Part shown: one piece after another, positions 33,492-42,514 of the stretch
Layout of the letters: every line of letters begins with the position of its first letter
How positions within the stretch are numbered: position 1 is the stretch's first letter
DNA from: Alphaproteobacteria bacterium
Lineage (GTDB): Bacteria > Pseudomonadota > Alphaproteobacteria > SMXQ01
Direction of reading: 5' to 3'
Length of the DNA: 64,000 nt
NCBI GenBank assembly: GCA_030831315.1
Contig: JAURLI010000015.1
Location: 1-64,000 of the forward strand
The notes under the pieces: generated by a model
The model's database searches: none
What the model was told of the DNA's origin: nothing
What the model saw: only the letters and a program-made list of their open reading frames with translations
Translations under genes and position numbers: made by a program

Positions 33492-34187
33492 CTAGCGGGC
33501 GATCCCAAGCCTTTGCAGAAACTTGTGAACGAGATCGAGGCCGCGCTCGTCTATGCCGTGGCCAAGGCCCGGCAGCACATGGGCCATGACGTCGATGCCG
33601 TCGGCGAGCAGGGTACGCTCGGCCTCCACCGCCGCATTGGCGGGGACAACCTCGTCGGCTTCTCCGTGCACGATCAGTACCGGCGGATGGCAGGTCATTT
33701 CATCTTCCAGCCGGTTGCGCCCGATCAGCGCCCCGGAAAAGGCGACGATGGCGGCGGGCGAACGGGCGCGGCGCAGGCCGACATGAAGCGCCGTCATGGC
33801 ACCTTGCGAAAAGCCGCCGAGGATGAGCCGCTCGTCGCCGAGCCCGAGATCGGCAAGGGCGCGGTCGATGAAGGGGTCGATATCGGCGCGGGCGCGCTCG
33901 ACGCCCGCATACATCGCCGTGCCTTCGCGGTCCTGCAGCGAAAACCACTGGCGGCCGAACGGCGCCATGTCGCAGGGCTCGGGCCCGTCAGGGGCCATGA
34001 CCCGCAGCACCGGCACCATTTCGCCGAAATAGGGCGCAAGCCCGATCAGGTCCGCGCCATCGGCGCCGAGCCCGTGCAGAAGCACCAGCAGCCACTCTGC
34101 CCGATCCCCTGCGGTGGGCCCGAAGGCGGGGCCCAGCAAGGGCCTCGGTTGTGGTCTCGACGCACTGTCCACGCGTATAACTCCCAT
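33492..34187 (-). CDS. Phospholipase/carboxylesterase family hydrolase
   Basis: The 231-residue alpha/beta hydrolase has LLVLLHGLGADGADL (oxyanion region), the nucleophile elbow GGFSQGAMTAL (near residue 135), Asp in HGEADEVVP (near 185) and His in LPGLGHGID (near 214). This is the esterase family of YtpA/EstB-type carboxylesterases. The track starts at 34325, which would overlap mcd; the ATG at 34187 (MGVIRVDSA) has AAGGAAAG upstream and gives the family length. The substrate is unknown. Confidence 0.85.
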   Translation of the reverse strand: MGVIRVDSASRPQPRPLLGPAFGPTAGDRAEWLLVLLHGLGADGADLIGLAPYFGEMVPVLRVMAPDGPEPCDMAPFGRQWFSLQDREGTAMYAGVERARADIDPFIDRALADLGLGDERLILGGFSQGAMTALHVGLRRARSPAAIVAFSGALIGRNRLEDEMTCHPPVLIVHGEADEVVPANAAVEAERTLLADGIDVMAHVLPGLGHGIDERGLDLVHKFLQRLGIAR

Positions 34188-34272
34188 GCGGGGGCTTTCC
34201 TTGACGCGGCCTCCCCGCCCGGCACATTGTAGCCGCCGAAAAACAAAAACAGCACCGTGGATTGCATTTGTA

Positions 34273-35937
34273 ATGAGCACCGGCACGAGCGATACCGAAG
34301 CCCTTCTGAGCGGCGACCCCGCCATCTACGCCCGCGCGCTGGCGGCGGCGGAAGGCTATCTTGCCCGCGCCCGCGCATCGGTCGCCCGCATCGTCGGCGA
34401 AGCGGGCCGCGACGGGCTTGACCGCCATCAGTTCGCCGCGCACGCGCTCGCCTGGACGGCCACCTATGTCGCGGCGCTGCGCCAGCTCGAGGGCTGGAGA
34501 GAGCGGCTCGACGCCGAGGGCAAGCTGGGCGAATGCGAACAGCTGATCGTGCAGGCCGTGTTCGGCGAATACCTTGCCCAACTGAAGGGCGGTATCGCGC
34601 TCTCACAGGGCGAGATCGCACGGGCAGCCGACATGGGCCTCGACGACAGTGCGCTCGCAGCATTTGACGATTCCGACATCACCCGCCTGATCGCGCGCGG
34701 CAACGCCATCGCCGTGCGCCGGCGCATCGCCGAGCTGGTGGCGGAAGGCCATTACGGCGATTGGGCGCTCGGCGACGAAACGCTGGAACTCGTGCGCGAC
34801 CAGTTCCGCCGCGTCGCCGACGACCTGGTGGCGCCGCACGCCAACGACTGGCACCGCAACAACGACCTGATCCCCGATCATGTGCTGGCGGCATTGGCCG
34901 AGCTCGGCGTCTTTGGCCTGACCGCCCCGGAAGAGCTGGGCGGCCTCGGCATGGGCAAGATCGCACTTGCCGTCGTGACCGAAGAGCTTTCGCGCGGCTA
35001 TCTCGGCGTCGGTTCGCTGCCGACGCGCTCGGAAATCGCCTGCGAACTGATCGGCGCCCACGGCACCGAAGACCAGAAGGCGCGCTTCCTGCCGGGCATT
35101 GCATCGGGAAAGATCATTCCCACCGCCGTCTTCACCGAGCCCAATACCGGATCGGACCTCGGCAGCCTGCGCACCCGCGCGGTGCGTGACGGCAACGTGT
35201 GGCGCGTCACCGGCCAGAAAACCTGGATCACCCACGGCGCGCGCTCGGACCTGATGACCCTGCTTGTGCGCACAAATGCGGACGAGGCCGGCTGGAAGGG
35301 CCTGTCCATGTTCCTCGCCGTCAAGCCGCGCGGCACCGACGACGATCCCTTCCCCGCCCCGGGCATGAGTGGCACGGAAATCGAAGTGCTCGGCTATCGC
35401 GGTATGCGCGAGTTCGAAATCTCCTTCGACGGGTTCGAGGTTGCAGCCGACAATCTTCTGGGTGGGCGCGAGGGCGAAGGCTTCAAGCAACTGATGGCGA
35501 CCTTCGAATCGGCGCGCATCCAGACCGGGGCGCGCGCCGTCGGCGTCGCCCAGAACGCGCTGGAACTGGCCGTCGCCTATGCCAACGACCGCAAGCAGTT
35601 CGGCCGTCCCATTGCCGCCTTCGACCGCATCGCGGGCAAGATCGGCTGGATGGCGGCGGAAGTGATGGCGGCGCGCCAGCTGACCTTTTTCGCGGCGCGC
35701 CAAAAGGACTCGGGCCGGCGCTGCGACATGGAAGCGGGCATGGCCAAGCTGCTGGCCGCCCGCGTCGCCTGGTCCTGCGCCGACAACGGCGTGCAGGTGC
35801 ATGGCGGCAACGGCTACGCGGTCGAATTTCCGGCGAGCCGGCTTCTGGCCGATGCGCGCATTCTGAACATCTTCGAGGGCGCGGCCGAAATTCAGGCCCA
35901 TGTCATTGCCCGTAGCCTGCTGTCGGGGAGCAACTGA
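34273..35937 (+). CDS. mcd: (2S)-methylsuccinyl-CoA dehydrogenase (acyl-CoA dehydrogenase family)
   Basis: This 554-residue FAD protein carries an N-terminal helical extension of about 170 residues before a standard acyl-CoA dehydrogenase core. That size and layout match Mcd of the ethylmalonyl-CoA pathway, which oxidises methylsuccinyl-CoA to mesaconyl-CoA during acetyl-CoA assimilation. The core shows AVFTEPNTGSDLGSLRT (near residue 282), VTGQKTWITHGA (near 310), RKQFGRPIAAFDRIAGK and the C-terminal VQVHGGNGYAVEFPASRL. The ATG at 34273 (MSTGTSD) was preferred to 34114, which extends into the opposite gene. Genes for adenosyltransferase and EtfBA follow, fitting the pathway. A broader acyl-CoA dehydrogenase cannot be excluded. 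Confidence 0.85.
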   Translation: MSTGTSDTEALLSGDPAIYARALAAAEGYLARARASVARIVGEAGRDGLDRHQFAAHALAWTATYVAALRQLEGWRERLDAEGKLGECEQLIVQAVFGEYLAQLKGGIALSQGEIARAADMGLDDSALAAFDDSDITRLIARGNAIAVRRRIAELVAEGHYGDWALGDETLELVRDQFRRVADDLVAPHANDWHRNNDLIPDHVLAALAELGVFGLTAPEELGGLGMGKIALAVVTEELSRGYLGVGSLPTRSEIACELIGAHGTEDQKARFLPGIASGKIIPTAVFTEPNTGSDLGSLRTRAVRDGNVWRVTGQKTWITHGARSDLMTLLVRTNADEAGWKGLSMFLAVKPRGTDDDPFPAPGMSGTEIEVLGYRGMREFEISFDGFEVAADNLLGGREGEGFKQLMATFESARIQTGARAVGVAQNALELAVAYANDRKQFGRPIAAFDRIAGKIGWMAAEVMAARQLTFFAARQKDSGRRCDMEAGMAKLLAARVAWSCADNGVQVHGGNGYAVEFPASRLLADARILNIFEGAAEIQAHVIARSLLSGSN

Positions 35938-36131
35938 TGCAAGGCGTCATGCCCTACCTGATCATCGGCCTCGCCATCGCGGTGGTGATCGTGCTGCTGT
36001 TTGGCATCATCAACATGGTGCGCAAGGACCACAGCCCGCAAACCTCCAACCGGCTGATGCGCTGGCGCGTCGGATTGCAGCTGGGCGCGGTGCTGCTGCT
36101 GATCCTGTTCCTGCTGTTCGGACGCGGCTGA
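35937..36131 (+). CDS. Small twin-transmembrane protein
   Basis: The 64-residue protein has two helices, PYLIIGLAIAVVIVLLFGIIN and VGLQLGAVLLLILFLLF, joined by a basic loop SNRLMRWRV. The loop is reminiscent of HIG1-type mitochondrial and alphaproteobacterial proteins. It overlaps both mcd upstream and the adenosyltransferase downstream by TGATG, so it is translated with them. The same small gene is common at this position in alphaproteobacteria; its role is unknown. Confidence 0.82.
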   Translation: MQGVMPYLIIGLAIAVVIVLLFGIINMVRKDHSPQTSNRLMRWRVGLQLGAVLLLILFLLFGRG

Positions 36132-36706
36132 TGGTCAAGCTGACGAAGATCTACACGCGCGGTGGCGACAGCGGGGAAACCTCGCTTGGCGACGGCGCGC
36201 GCCGTCCCAAGGACGACATCCGCATCGCCGCCTACGGCACCGTCGATGAAGCCAATGCGGTGATCGGCATCGCCCGCCTGCACGTGAGCGGCGCCGAAGC
36301 AGACATGCTGGCCCGCATACAGGACGACCTGTTCGACCTCGGCGCCGACCTGTGCGTGCCCGAACAGGGACGCAAGGGCGAAAGCGCCGGATATGAGGCG
36401 CTGCGCATCAGCGCGAAACAGGTCAAGCGGCTGGAAGACGAGATCGACGCGATGAATGCGCATCTCAAGCCGCTCGAAAGCTTCATCCTGCCCGGCGGCA
36501 GTGCGGCGGCGGCGCACCTGCATCTGGCGCGCACCGTGGCGCGGCGGGCAGAGCGGCTGATGGTGCGCCTTGCCCGCACGGAGCCGGTCAACCCGGAAGC
36601 GATCAAGTACATCAACCGGCTGTCGGACCATCTTTTCGTCATGGCGCGGCACGCCAACCGCGACGGCGCCGACGACGTGCTGTGGCGGCCGGGCGCCAAC
36701 CGCTAG
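36131..36706 (+). CDS. Cob(I)alamin adenosyltransferase, PduO type
   Basis: The 191-residue protein has the PduO-type ATP motif [20 protein letters not shown] (near residue 8), the [11 protein letters not shown] segment (near 37) and the C-terminal [14 protein letters not shown] and [13 protein letters not shown] blocks. It transfers the adenosyl group from ATP to cob(I)alamin, giving adenosylcobalamin. Coupled to mcd, it supplies ethylmalonyl-CoA and methylmalonyl-CoA mutases; NrdJ encoded later in this window also needs the cofactor. The start is ATG at 36131, overlapping the preceding stop. Confidence 0.93.
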   Translation: MVKLTKIYTRGGDSGETSLGDGARRPKDDIRIAAYGTVDEANAVIGIARLHVSGAEADMLARIQDDLFDLGADLCVPEQGRKGESAGYEALRISAKQVKRLEDEIDAMNAHLKPLESFILPGGSAAAAHLHLARTVARRAERLMVRLARTEPVNPEAIKYINRLSDHLFVMARHANRDGADDVLWRPGANR

Positions 36707-36734
36707 GGCCCCCGGGGCCTTTCCGGGCGCGGCG

Positions 36735-36761
36735 TTGACCGCCCCTGCCGCCCGCTATACC
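36735..36761 (+). promoter_or_regulatory. Possible promoter for etfBA
   Basis: TTGACC and TATACC lie 15 bp apart in the gap between the adenosyltransferase and etfB. The spacer is shorter than ideal, so this is a weak prediction. Confidence 0.3.
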
Positions 36762-36809
36762 TTGCCCGGCAGACATGAATTCGGCTCAAAACCGGACCAA
36801 GGGAGAACA

Positions 36810-37559
36810 ATGAAAGTCCTTGTCGCGATCAAGCGGGTGATCGATGCCAACGTCAAGGCGCGGGTGCGCCAGGACGGATCGGGCGTCGAAACGACCAACG
36901 TCAAAATGGCCATGAATCCGTTCTGCGAAATCGCAGTCGAGGAAGCCGTGCGCCTGAAGGAAGCGGGCAAGGCGACGGAAACCGTCGTCGTTTCCGCCGG
37001 CGCCCAGCAGACCCAGGAGACGATCCGCACCGCGCTCGCCATCGGCGCCGACCGCGGCATCCACGTTCCCCATGACGGCGCGCTGGAACCGCTTGCCGTC
37101 GCCAAGATGCTGAAGGCGGTCGCCGAACGGGAGCAGCCGGGCCTCGTGCTGCTCGGCAAACAGGCGATCGACGACGACTGCAACCAGACCGGCCAGATGC
37201 TGGCGGCGCTGCTCGGCTGGCCGCAGGCGACGTTTGCCTCGAAGATCGAGATCGACGGCGACAGCGCAACGGTCACGCGCGAGGTGGACGGCGGCCTCGA
37301 GAAGATCGCCGTCAAGATGCCCTGCGTCATCACCGTGGACCTGCGGCTGAACGAACCGCGCTACGCATCGCTTCCCAATATCATGAAGGCCAAGAAGAAG
37401 CCGATCGACCAGATTGCCCTTGCCGATCTCGGCGTCGATCCGGCGCCGCGCCTCAAGGTGCTGAAGGTCGCCGAGCCACCCGCGCGCGGCGGCGGCATCA
37501 AGGTCGAAACCGCGGCCGAACTGGTCGACAAGCTCAAGAACGCGGCGGGGGTGATCTGA
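36810..37559 (+). CDS. etfB: Electron transfer flavoprotein, beta subunit
   Basis: The 249-residue protein starts [19 protein letters not shown] and has [14 protein letters not shown] (near residue 44), [17 protein letters not shown] (AMP-binding side) and the signature [23 protein letters not shown] (near 178). It binds AMP and forms a heterodimer with EtfA, accepting electrons from acyl-CoA dehydrogenases such as Mcd. Preceded by GGGAGAACA. The stop overlaps etfA as TGATG. Confidence 0.95.
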   Translation: MKVLVAIKRVIDANVKARVRQDGSGVETTNVKMAMNPFCEIAVEEAVRLKEAGKATETVVVSAGAQQTQETIRTALAIGADRGIHVPHDGALEPLAVAKMLKAVAEREQPGLVLLGKQAIDDDCNQTGQMLAALLGWPQATFASKIEIDGDSATVTREVDGGLEKIAVKMPCVITVDLRLNEPRYASLPNIMKAKKKPIDQIALADLGVDPAPRLKVLKVAEPPARGGGIKVETAAELVDKLKNAAGVI

Positions 37560-38524
37560 TGTCCATCCTGATCGTTGCCGAACACGGCGAAGGCAAGCTC
37601 GCACCCGCGACGCTTTCCACCATTACCGCGGTCCGCGCGCTCTCGGAAAAGGGCGCGGGCGACATTCATGTCCTGATCGCCGGCAAGGATTGCGGCCCGG
37701 CCGCGAACGAAGCGGCGAAATTCGACGGTGTTGCGAAGGTGCTGGCCGCCGATGGCGAGGCTTACGCACATAACCTTGCCGAAAATGCGGCTACGCTGAT
37801 CGCTTCTCTTGCGCCGGGCTACAGCCACGTGCTGGCACCCGCGACGACATTCGGCAAGAACGTCCTGCCGCGTGCCGCAGCGCTCTGCGACAGCCAGCAG
37901 GTTTCCGACGCCATCGAGATCGTCTCGGCCGATACCTTCGTGCGGCCGATCTACGCGGGTAACGCGCTCGCCACCGTGCAGTCGTCGGACGCCATCAAGT
38001 TCATCACCGTGCGCGCCACCGCCTTCGCCAAGGCCGAGGCGGGCAGCGGCACAGCCGCCGTCGAATCTGTGCCGGGGGCTGCCGATTCAGGCCTCGCGCG
38101 CTACATCGGCGCGGAACTGTCGCGTTCCGAACGGCCGGAACTGACCGCCGCGCGCGTGGTCATTTCCGGTGGACGCGGCATGCAGGCGGGCGACAACTTC
38201 CGCATGCTGGAAGAAATCGCCGATATCCTCGGCGCCGCCGTCGGTGCAAGCCGCGCCGCCGTCGATGCCGGTTTCGTGCCCAACGATTTCCAGGTCGGCC
38301 AGACCGGCAAGATCGTGGCGCCCGAGCTTTACATTGCCGTCGGTATTTCCGGCGCCATCCAGCACCTTGCGGGCATGAAAGACAGCAAGGTCATCGTCGC
38401 CATCAACAAGGACGAGGAAGCGCCGATTTTCCAGGTCGCCGATTACGGTATCGTGGGCGATCTGTTCCAGGTGCTGCCCGAGCTCAGGGCGGCGCTCGAA
38501 AAGGCGAAGGCGGGAGCGGCCTGA
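37559..38524 (+). CDS. etfA: Electron transfer flavoprotein, alpha subunit
   Basis: The 321-residue protein binds FAD in its C-terminal half: [14 protein letters not shown] (near residue 200), [23 protein letters not shown] (near 232) and [22 protein letters not shown] (near 280). With EtfB it passes electrons from Mcd and beta-oxidation dehydrogenases to the membrane ETF:quinone oxidoreductase. It is translationally coupled to etfB and followed 13 bp later by the hydroxybutyryl-CoA dehydrogenase gene. Confidence 0.95.
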   Translation: MSILIVAEHGEGKLAPATLSTITAVRALSEKGAGDIHVLIAGKDCGPAANEAAKFDGVAKVLAADGEAYAHNLAENAATLIASLAPGYSHVLAPATTFGKNVLPRAAALCDSQQVSDAIEIVSADTFVRPIYAGNALATVQSSDAIKFITVRATAFAKAEAGSGTAAVESVPGAADSGLARYIGAELSRSERPELTAARVVISGGRGMQAGDNFRMLEEIADILGAAVGASRAAVDAGFVPNDFQVGQTGKIVAPELYIAVGISGAIQHLAGMKDSKVIVAINKDEEAPIFQVADYGIVGDLFQVLPELRAALEKAKAGAA

Positions 38525-38537
38525 GGGAGCTTCAGTC

Positions 38538-39407
38538 ATGAACAAGGTCGGCATCATCGGTGCGGGCCAGATGGGCGGCGGCATCGCCATCGTCTGCGCG
38601 CTCGCGGGTTTTCCAGTCGAACTGGTCGACCGCGACAAGACACGCCTTGCCGCCACGGCAAAGCGGATCAAGGCGATCCTTGCGCGGCGCATCGAGCGTG
38701 GCCGCATCGACAAGGCCCATGCCGACAAGGCCCAGAAGCTGATCAAGAGCGGCAACGCCATCAAGGCGATGGCCGATTGCGACATCGTGATAGAGGCCGT
38801 GGCCGAAAAAGAAGAGGTCAAGCGCGCCGTGCTGGCCGAACTGGCCCCGCACCTCGGCAAGAACGCGATCATCGCCACCAATACTTCGACGATCTCCATC
38901 ACCCGCCTGGCAGCGGCGACCGATCGCGCCGATCGATTCATCGGCCTGCATTTCATGAACCCGGTCCCGGCGATGAAGCTGGTGGAAATCATCCGCGGCA
39001 TCGCCACCTCGGACGCCACCTTCAAAACTGTGCGCGACTTCACCGTAAAGCTGGGCAAGGAGCCGGTGCGGGTCGAGGACTTCCCCGCCTTCATCGTCCA
39101 TCGCGTTCTCATGCCGATGATCAACGAAGCGATCTACGCCCTGTATGAAGGTGTGGCGACGATGGAATCGATCGACCAGGCGATGCGGCTCGGCGCCAAT
39201 CATCCGATGGGGCCGCTGGAACTCGCCGACTTCATGGGGCTCGATACCTGCCTTCAGGTCATGCAGGCCCTGAATGACGGGCTGGCCGACAGCAAGTACC
39301 GCCCCTGCCCGCTTCTGGTGAAGTACGTCGAGGCCGGCTGGCTCGGCCGCAAGACCGGACGCGGCTTTTACGACTATTCGGGCGAAAAGCCCGTCCCCAC
39401 CCGCTAA
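38538..39407 (+). CDS. hbdA: 3-hydroxybutyryl-CoA dehydrogenase
   Basis: The 289-residue protein has the NAD-binding GAGQMGGGIA (near residue 7), the conserved IATNTSTISITRLA and GLHFMNPVPAMKLVEIIRG with the catalytic histidine (near 139), and a C-terminal dimerisation domain with NHPMGPLELADFMGLD (near 216). It interconverts 3-hydroxybutyryl-CoA and acetoacetyl-CoA, the step that links acetyl-CoA to the ethylmalonyl-CoA pathway or to PHB. Probably cotranscribed with etfBA. GGGAGC precedes the ATG. Confidence 0.93.
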   Translation: MNKVGIIGAGQMGGGIAIVCALAGFPVELVDRDKTRLAATAKRIKAILARRIERGRIDKAHADKAQKLIKSGNAIKAMADCDIVIEAVAEKEEVKRAVLAELAPHLGKNAIIATNTSTISITRLAAATDRADRFIGLHFMNPVPAMKLVEIIRGIATSDATFKTVRDFTVKLGKEPVRVEDFPAFIVHRVLMPMINEAIYALYEGVATMESIDQAMRLGANHPMGPLELADFMGLDTCLQVMQALNDGLADSKYRPCPLLVKYVEAGWLGRKTGRGFYDYSGEKPVPTR

Positions 39408-39410
39408 GAG

Positions 39411-40235
39411 ATGGACGCGCCCGCGATTGCCTTCGGCGGGTCGCTGTCGAATTTCGATGCCCTTAAGACCTTGTTCGCCGAGGCCCGCGCGCTTGGCGTG
39501 CCGCCTGAGCGCATGATCTGCACCGGCGATGTCGTCGGCTACTGCGCCGAACCCGAAGTCTGCGTCCAAATGCTGCGCGATAACCCCGTCGCCACCCTCA
39601 TGGGCAATGTCGAAGAGGCCCTCGGCAACGGGTCCGGGGATTGCGGCTGCAACTTCGTCGAAGGCTCCGCCTGCGATGCGCTGTCGGGACGCTGGTATGC
39701 ATTTGCGCGCGACAATATTTCCGAAGAAAGCCGCGCGTGGATGCGCACCCTGCCGCGCTCCCTCGATCTCGACATCGCGGGCCACCGGGTCCACGTACTG
39801 CACGGCGGCGGGCGGCAGATCAACCGCTATGTCTTTGCCAGCGATACTGCCGCCATCGCCGACGAAACCGCGACCTTGCCTGCGGGCACCATCGTCATCG
39901 CGGGGCATTGCGGCCTACCCTTCACGGCGCGGGCAGCAGGAGTGCTGTGGCACAACCCGGGATCGCTCGGCCTTCCCGCCAACGACGGCACGGCGCGGGT
40001 TTGGTACGCGCTGATCGAAGCGGACGGCGGCGGGCTCCGGATTTCCCACCGCGCCCTCGCCTACGATCACCAGGTCGCCGCAGAAAAAATGCGCAAGGCC
40101 GAATTGCCGGAAGCCTACGCGCGGGCACTCGAAACTGGGCTGTGGCCCGATACCGCCATCCTGCCTGCCGCCGAACGGGCAGTAACGGGAAGGGCGCTGG
40201 CCCCAGCGGGAAGCGTCTGGAGACAGGCGCGCTAG
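39411..40235 (+). CDS. Degenerate calcineurin-like metallophosphoesterase
   Basis: The 274-residue protein follows the layout of a YfcE/diadenosine-tetraphosphatase-like metallophosphoesterase. Motif II CTGDVVGYC (near residue 41), GN in TLMGNVEEAL, HGG in VLHGGGRQ, and AGHCGLPF are visible. The first metal-binding motif (normally DxH) reads FGGSLSNFDA, without Asp or His, and the GNHD/E motif is GNVE. Metal binding at the active site is therefore likely weakened or lost. It starts 3 bp after hbdA. Its TAG stop is inside CTAG, shared with the convergent thioredoxin gene. It may act as a binding protein rather than an enzyme. Confidence 0.75.
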   Translation: MDAPAIAFGGSLSNFDALKTLFAEARALGVPPERMICTGDVVGYCAEPEVCVQMLRDNPVATLMGNVEEALGNGSGDCGCNFVEGSACDALSGRWYAFARDNISEESRAWMRTLPRSLDLDIAGHRVHVLHGGGRQINRYVFASDTAAIADETATLPAGTIVIAGHCGLPFTARAAGVLWHNPGSLGLPANDGTARVWYALIEADGGGLRISHRALAYDHQVAAEKMRKAELPEAYARALETGLWPDTAILPAAERAVTGRALAPAGSVWRQAR

Positions 40236-40807
40236 CGTGCCTTTTTTACGAAATGCTCGATCAGGGCGATCGCCTCGGGCGATGCCCAATCGGCGGGCCT
40301 CTCGAGCCGGCCGACCTCGCGCCCCGCGGCATCGAAAACGATGGTTGTGGGCAAGCCGCGCACCTTGAGCGACCACTGCACCCGGCTCATCGGATCGGTG
40401 TAAAGGGCAAGGTTGCCGAGCCTGAGACCGGCAAGGAAGGGGCCCGCCTTGGTGGCGCCCTCGCGGTCTTCGTTCAGCGCCACGAGGGCAAAGGGCCGCC
40501 CGGCAAAGCGCGCCGCCAGCCGGTCGAGGGACGGCAGTTCATGGACACAGGGCGCACACCAGGTGGCCCAGAAGTTGAGGACCACCACCTTGCCACGGAA
40601 GGCGACCAGCGTGGTTTCCCTGCCCGATGCGTCGAGAAACGCCGGGACGGCCGGGACGCGGGGGTTTCGCTCAAGGCTAAAGTGTTGTATTTCCCCCGTG
40701 ATCCGGGGAGCCGGACCGGTTCTCTCGGCCGGAGACCAGATGACGGCCAGCGCCGTCGCGGCGGCGAGAAGAGCGAGCACGAAAACGCGCGCGGAAGTTC
40801 CGGTCAT
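40232..40807 (-). CDS. TlpA-type thioredoxin-like membrane-anchored protein
   Basis: The 191-residue protein has an N-terminal anchor or signal ([16 protein letters not shown]) and a periplasmic thioredoxin domain. It carries [23 protein letters not shown] with the redox CAPC pair (near residue 83) and the cis-proline in [10 protein letters not shown] (near 148). Such TlpA/ResA-like proteins reduce periplasmic disulfides, for instance during cytochrome c maturation. The ATG at 40807 has GGGGAT upstream; a GTG at 40837 is a possible earlier start. It diverges from argH. Convergent with the phosphoesterase gene, overlapping by 4 bp. Confidence 0.88.
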   Translation of the reverse strand: MTGTSARVFVLALLAAATALAVIWSPAERTGPAPRITGEIQHFSLERNPRVPAVPAFLDASGRETTLVAFRGKVVVLNFWATWCAPCVHELPSLDRLAARFAGRPFALVALNEDREGATKAGPFLAGLRLGNLALYTDPMSRVQWSLKVRGLPTTIVFDAAGREVGRLERPADWASPEAIALIEHFVKKAR

Positions 40808-40854
40808 CGACTTTATCCCCGTGTCCTTGGGCAACACACTGTTTAGGGCGTGTC

Positions 40855-42291
40855 ATGGCGAAGAGCAACAAGGCGAAGGCCCGGCAGCCGGCCAACCGGC
40901 TTTGGGGCGGACGGTTCAAGACCGGCCCGGCCGAGGCGATGGAACGCATCAATGCCTCCATCGGCTTCGACCAGCGGCTATGGCGTCAGGACATCACCGC
41001 GTCGCGCGCCCATTGCCGCATGCTGATCAGCCGCAAGATCATTCCCGCCAGGGACGGCAAGGCCATCCTCAAGGGCCTCGATGCCGTATGGAAGGAAATC
41101 GAGAGCGGACGCTTCCATTTCCGCACCGCCCTTGAAGACATCCACATGAACGTCGAGGACCGGCTGACCACGCTGATCGGCGACGCGGGCGGCCGCCTGC
41201 ATACGGCGCGCTCGCGCAACGACCAGGTCGCCACCGATTTCCGCCTGTGGGTACGCGATGCGGTTGACGGCATCGAGGCGCGGCTCGCCGACCTTCAGGC
41301 CGCGCTGATCGGCCGCGCGCGCGAGCATGCGGCGACAATCATGCCGGGATTTACGCACCTGCAGACGGCGCAGCCCGTGACCTTCGGCCATCATCTGCTG
41401 GCCTATGTCGAGATGTTCGGCCGTGACCGCGGCCGGATGCGGGATGCGCGCGCGCGCATGAACGAATGCCCGCTGGGCGCGGCCGCGCTCGCCGGCACGT
41501 CTTTTCCCATCGACCGCAAGATGACGGCGAAGGAACTCGGCTTCGACCGGCCGATGGCGAATTCGCTCGATGCCGTTTCGGACCGCGACTTCGCCCTCGA
41601 ATTCCTGGCTGCCGCCGCGATCGCGTCGGGGCATCTGTCGCGGCTGGCCGAAGAGATGGTCGTGTTTTCGTCGGAGCGGTTTCGCTTCCTGCGCCTGTCG
41701 GATGCCTTTTCCACCGGCTCCTCGATCATGCCGCAGAAGCGCAATCCCGACGGTGCCGAACTGGTGCGCGCCAAGACGGGCCGCGTCATGGGTGCCCTGA
41801 CCGCGCTCAGCGTCGTCATGAAGGGCCTGCCGCTCGCCTATTCGAAGGACATGCAGGAAGACAAGGAACCCGTGTTCGAAGGCGCCGACACGCTGGCGCT
41901 GACGCTCGAAGTCATGACCGGCATGGTCGCCGACATGACGGTGAACGCCGAAGCCATGCGGGCGGCGGCCGATGGCGCGTTTTCGACGGCGACCGACCTC
42001 GCCGACTGGCTCGTGCGCGAAGCGGGGCTGACCTTCCGCCAGGCCCATCACGTGTCGGGGCGCATCGTCCGGCTGGCGGAAGAAAAGAACCTCCGCCTCG
42101 ACCAGGTCAGCCTTGCCGACATGCGGTCGGTGGAGCCGCGCATCACCAAGGATGTGTTTGGCGTGCTCGGCGTCGAGCGTTCGGCCGCAAGCCGTGTCAG
42201 CGAAGGCGGCACGTCGCCCGCGCGCGTGCGCAAGGCCATCGCGGCGGCGGAGAAACGCTATCTCGGCGGACGCCGCAAAAAGGCGCTATAG
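40855..42291 (+). CDS. argH: Argininosuccinate lyase
   Basis: The 478-residue enzyme catalyses the last step of arginine synthesis, argininosuccinate to arginine plus fumarate. It has [47 protein letters not shown] (near residue 114), [12 protein letters not shown] and the superfamily signature [12 protein letters not shown] (near 288). A lysine/serine/glycine-rich N-terminal extension of about 15 residues precedes the family start. It leads the argH-lptM-lysA block. Confidence 0.97.
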   Translation: MAKSNKAKARQPANRLWGGRFKTGPAEAMERINASIGFDQRLWRQDITASRAHCRMLISRKIIPARDGKAILKGLDAVWKEIESGRFHFRTALEDIHMNVEDRLTTLIGDAGGRLHTARSRNDQVATDFRLWVRDAVDGIEARLADLQAALIGRAREHAATIMPGFTHLQTAQPVTFGHHLLAYVEMFGRDRGRMRDARARMNECPLGAAALAGTSFPIDRKMTAKELGFDRPMANSLDAVSDRDFALEFLAAAAIASGHLSRLAEEMVVFSSERFRFLRLSDAFSTGSSIMPQKRNPDGAELVRAKTGRVMGALTALSVVMKGLPLAYSKDMQEDKEPVFEGADTLALTLEVMTGMVADMTVNAEAMRAAADGAFSTATDLADWLVREAGLTFRQAHHVSGRIVRLAEEKNLRLDQVSLADMRSVEPRITKDVFGVLGVERSAASRVSEGGTSPARVRKAIAAAEKRYLGGRRKKAL

Positions 42292-42298
42292 TCGCGCC

Positions 42299-42487
42299 AT
42301 GTCCGCCCGGCCCGCTCATCAATGCCCCCGCCGGCCTGCGCCCCTGATGCGCGCGGGGCTGGTGGCGTTCGCCCTGGTTGCGGCACTCGCAGCCTGCGGC
42401 AAGAGCGGCCCGCCCGAACCGCCGCCGGGCGGCAAGGACACGCTCAAGCAGACCTACCCCGCGCCTTCCACCTATCCTGCGCCGTAA
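42299..42487 (+). CDS. lptM: Small lipoprotein between argH and lysA (LptM-like)
   Basis: The frame encodes a lipoprotein signal AGLVAFALVAALAAC with lipobox cysteine, followed by GKSGPPEPPPGG and a short tail, about 28 residues after cleavage. A tiny lipoprotein of this style sits between argH and lysA in many proteobacteria; LptM (YifL) stabilises the outer-membrane LPS transporter LptDE in enterobacteria. Assignment rests on position and lipobox, since the family is too short for firm homology. Start may be ATG 42299 (62 aa) or ATG 42347 (46 aa); the former has an AAGG upstream. Confidence 0.75.
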   Translation: MSARPAHQCPRRPAPLMRAGLVAFALVAALAACGKSGPPEPPPGGKDTLKQTYPAPSTYPAP

Positions 42488-42514
42488 CCGGCGCGCTTCT
42501 TCGGTCGGACACAG

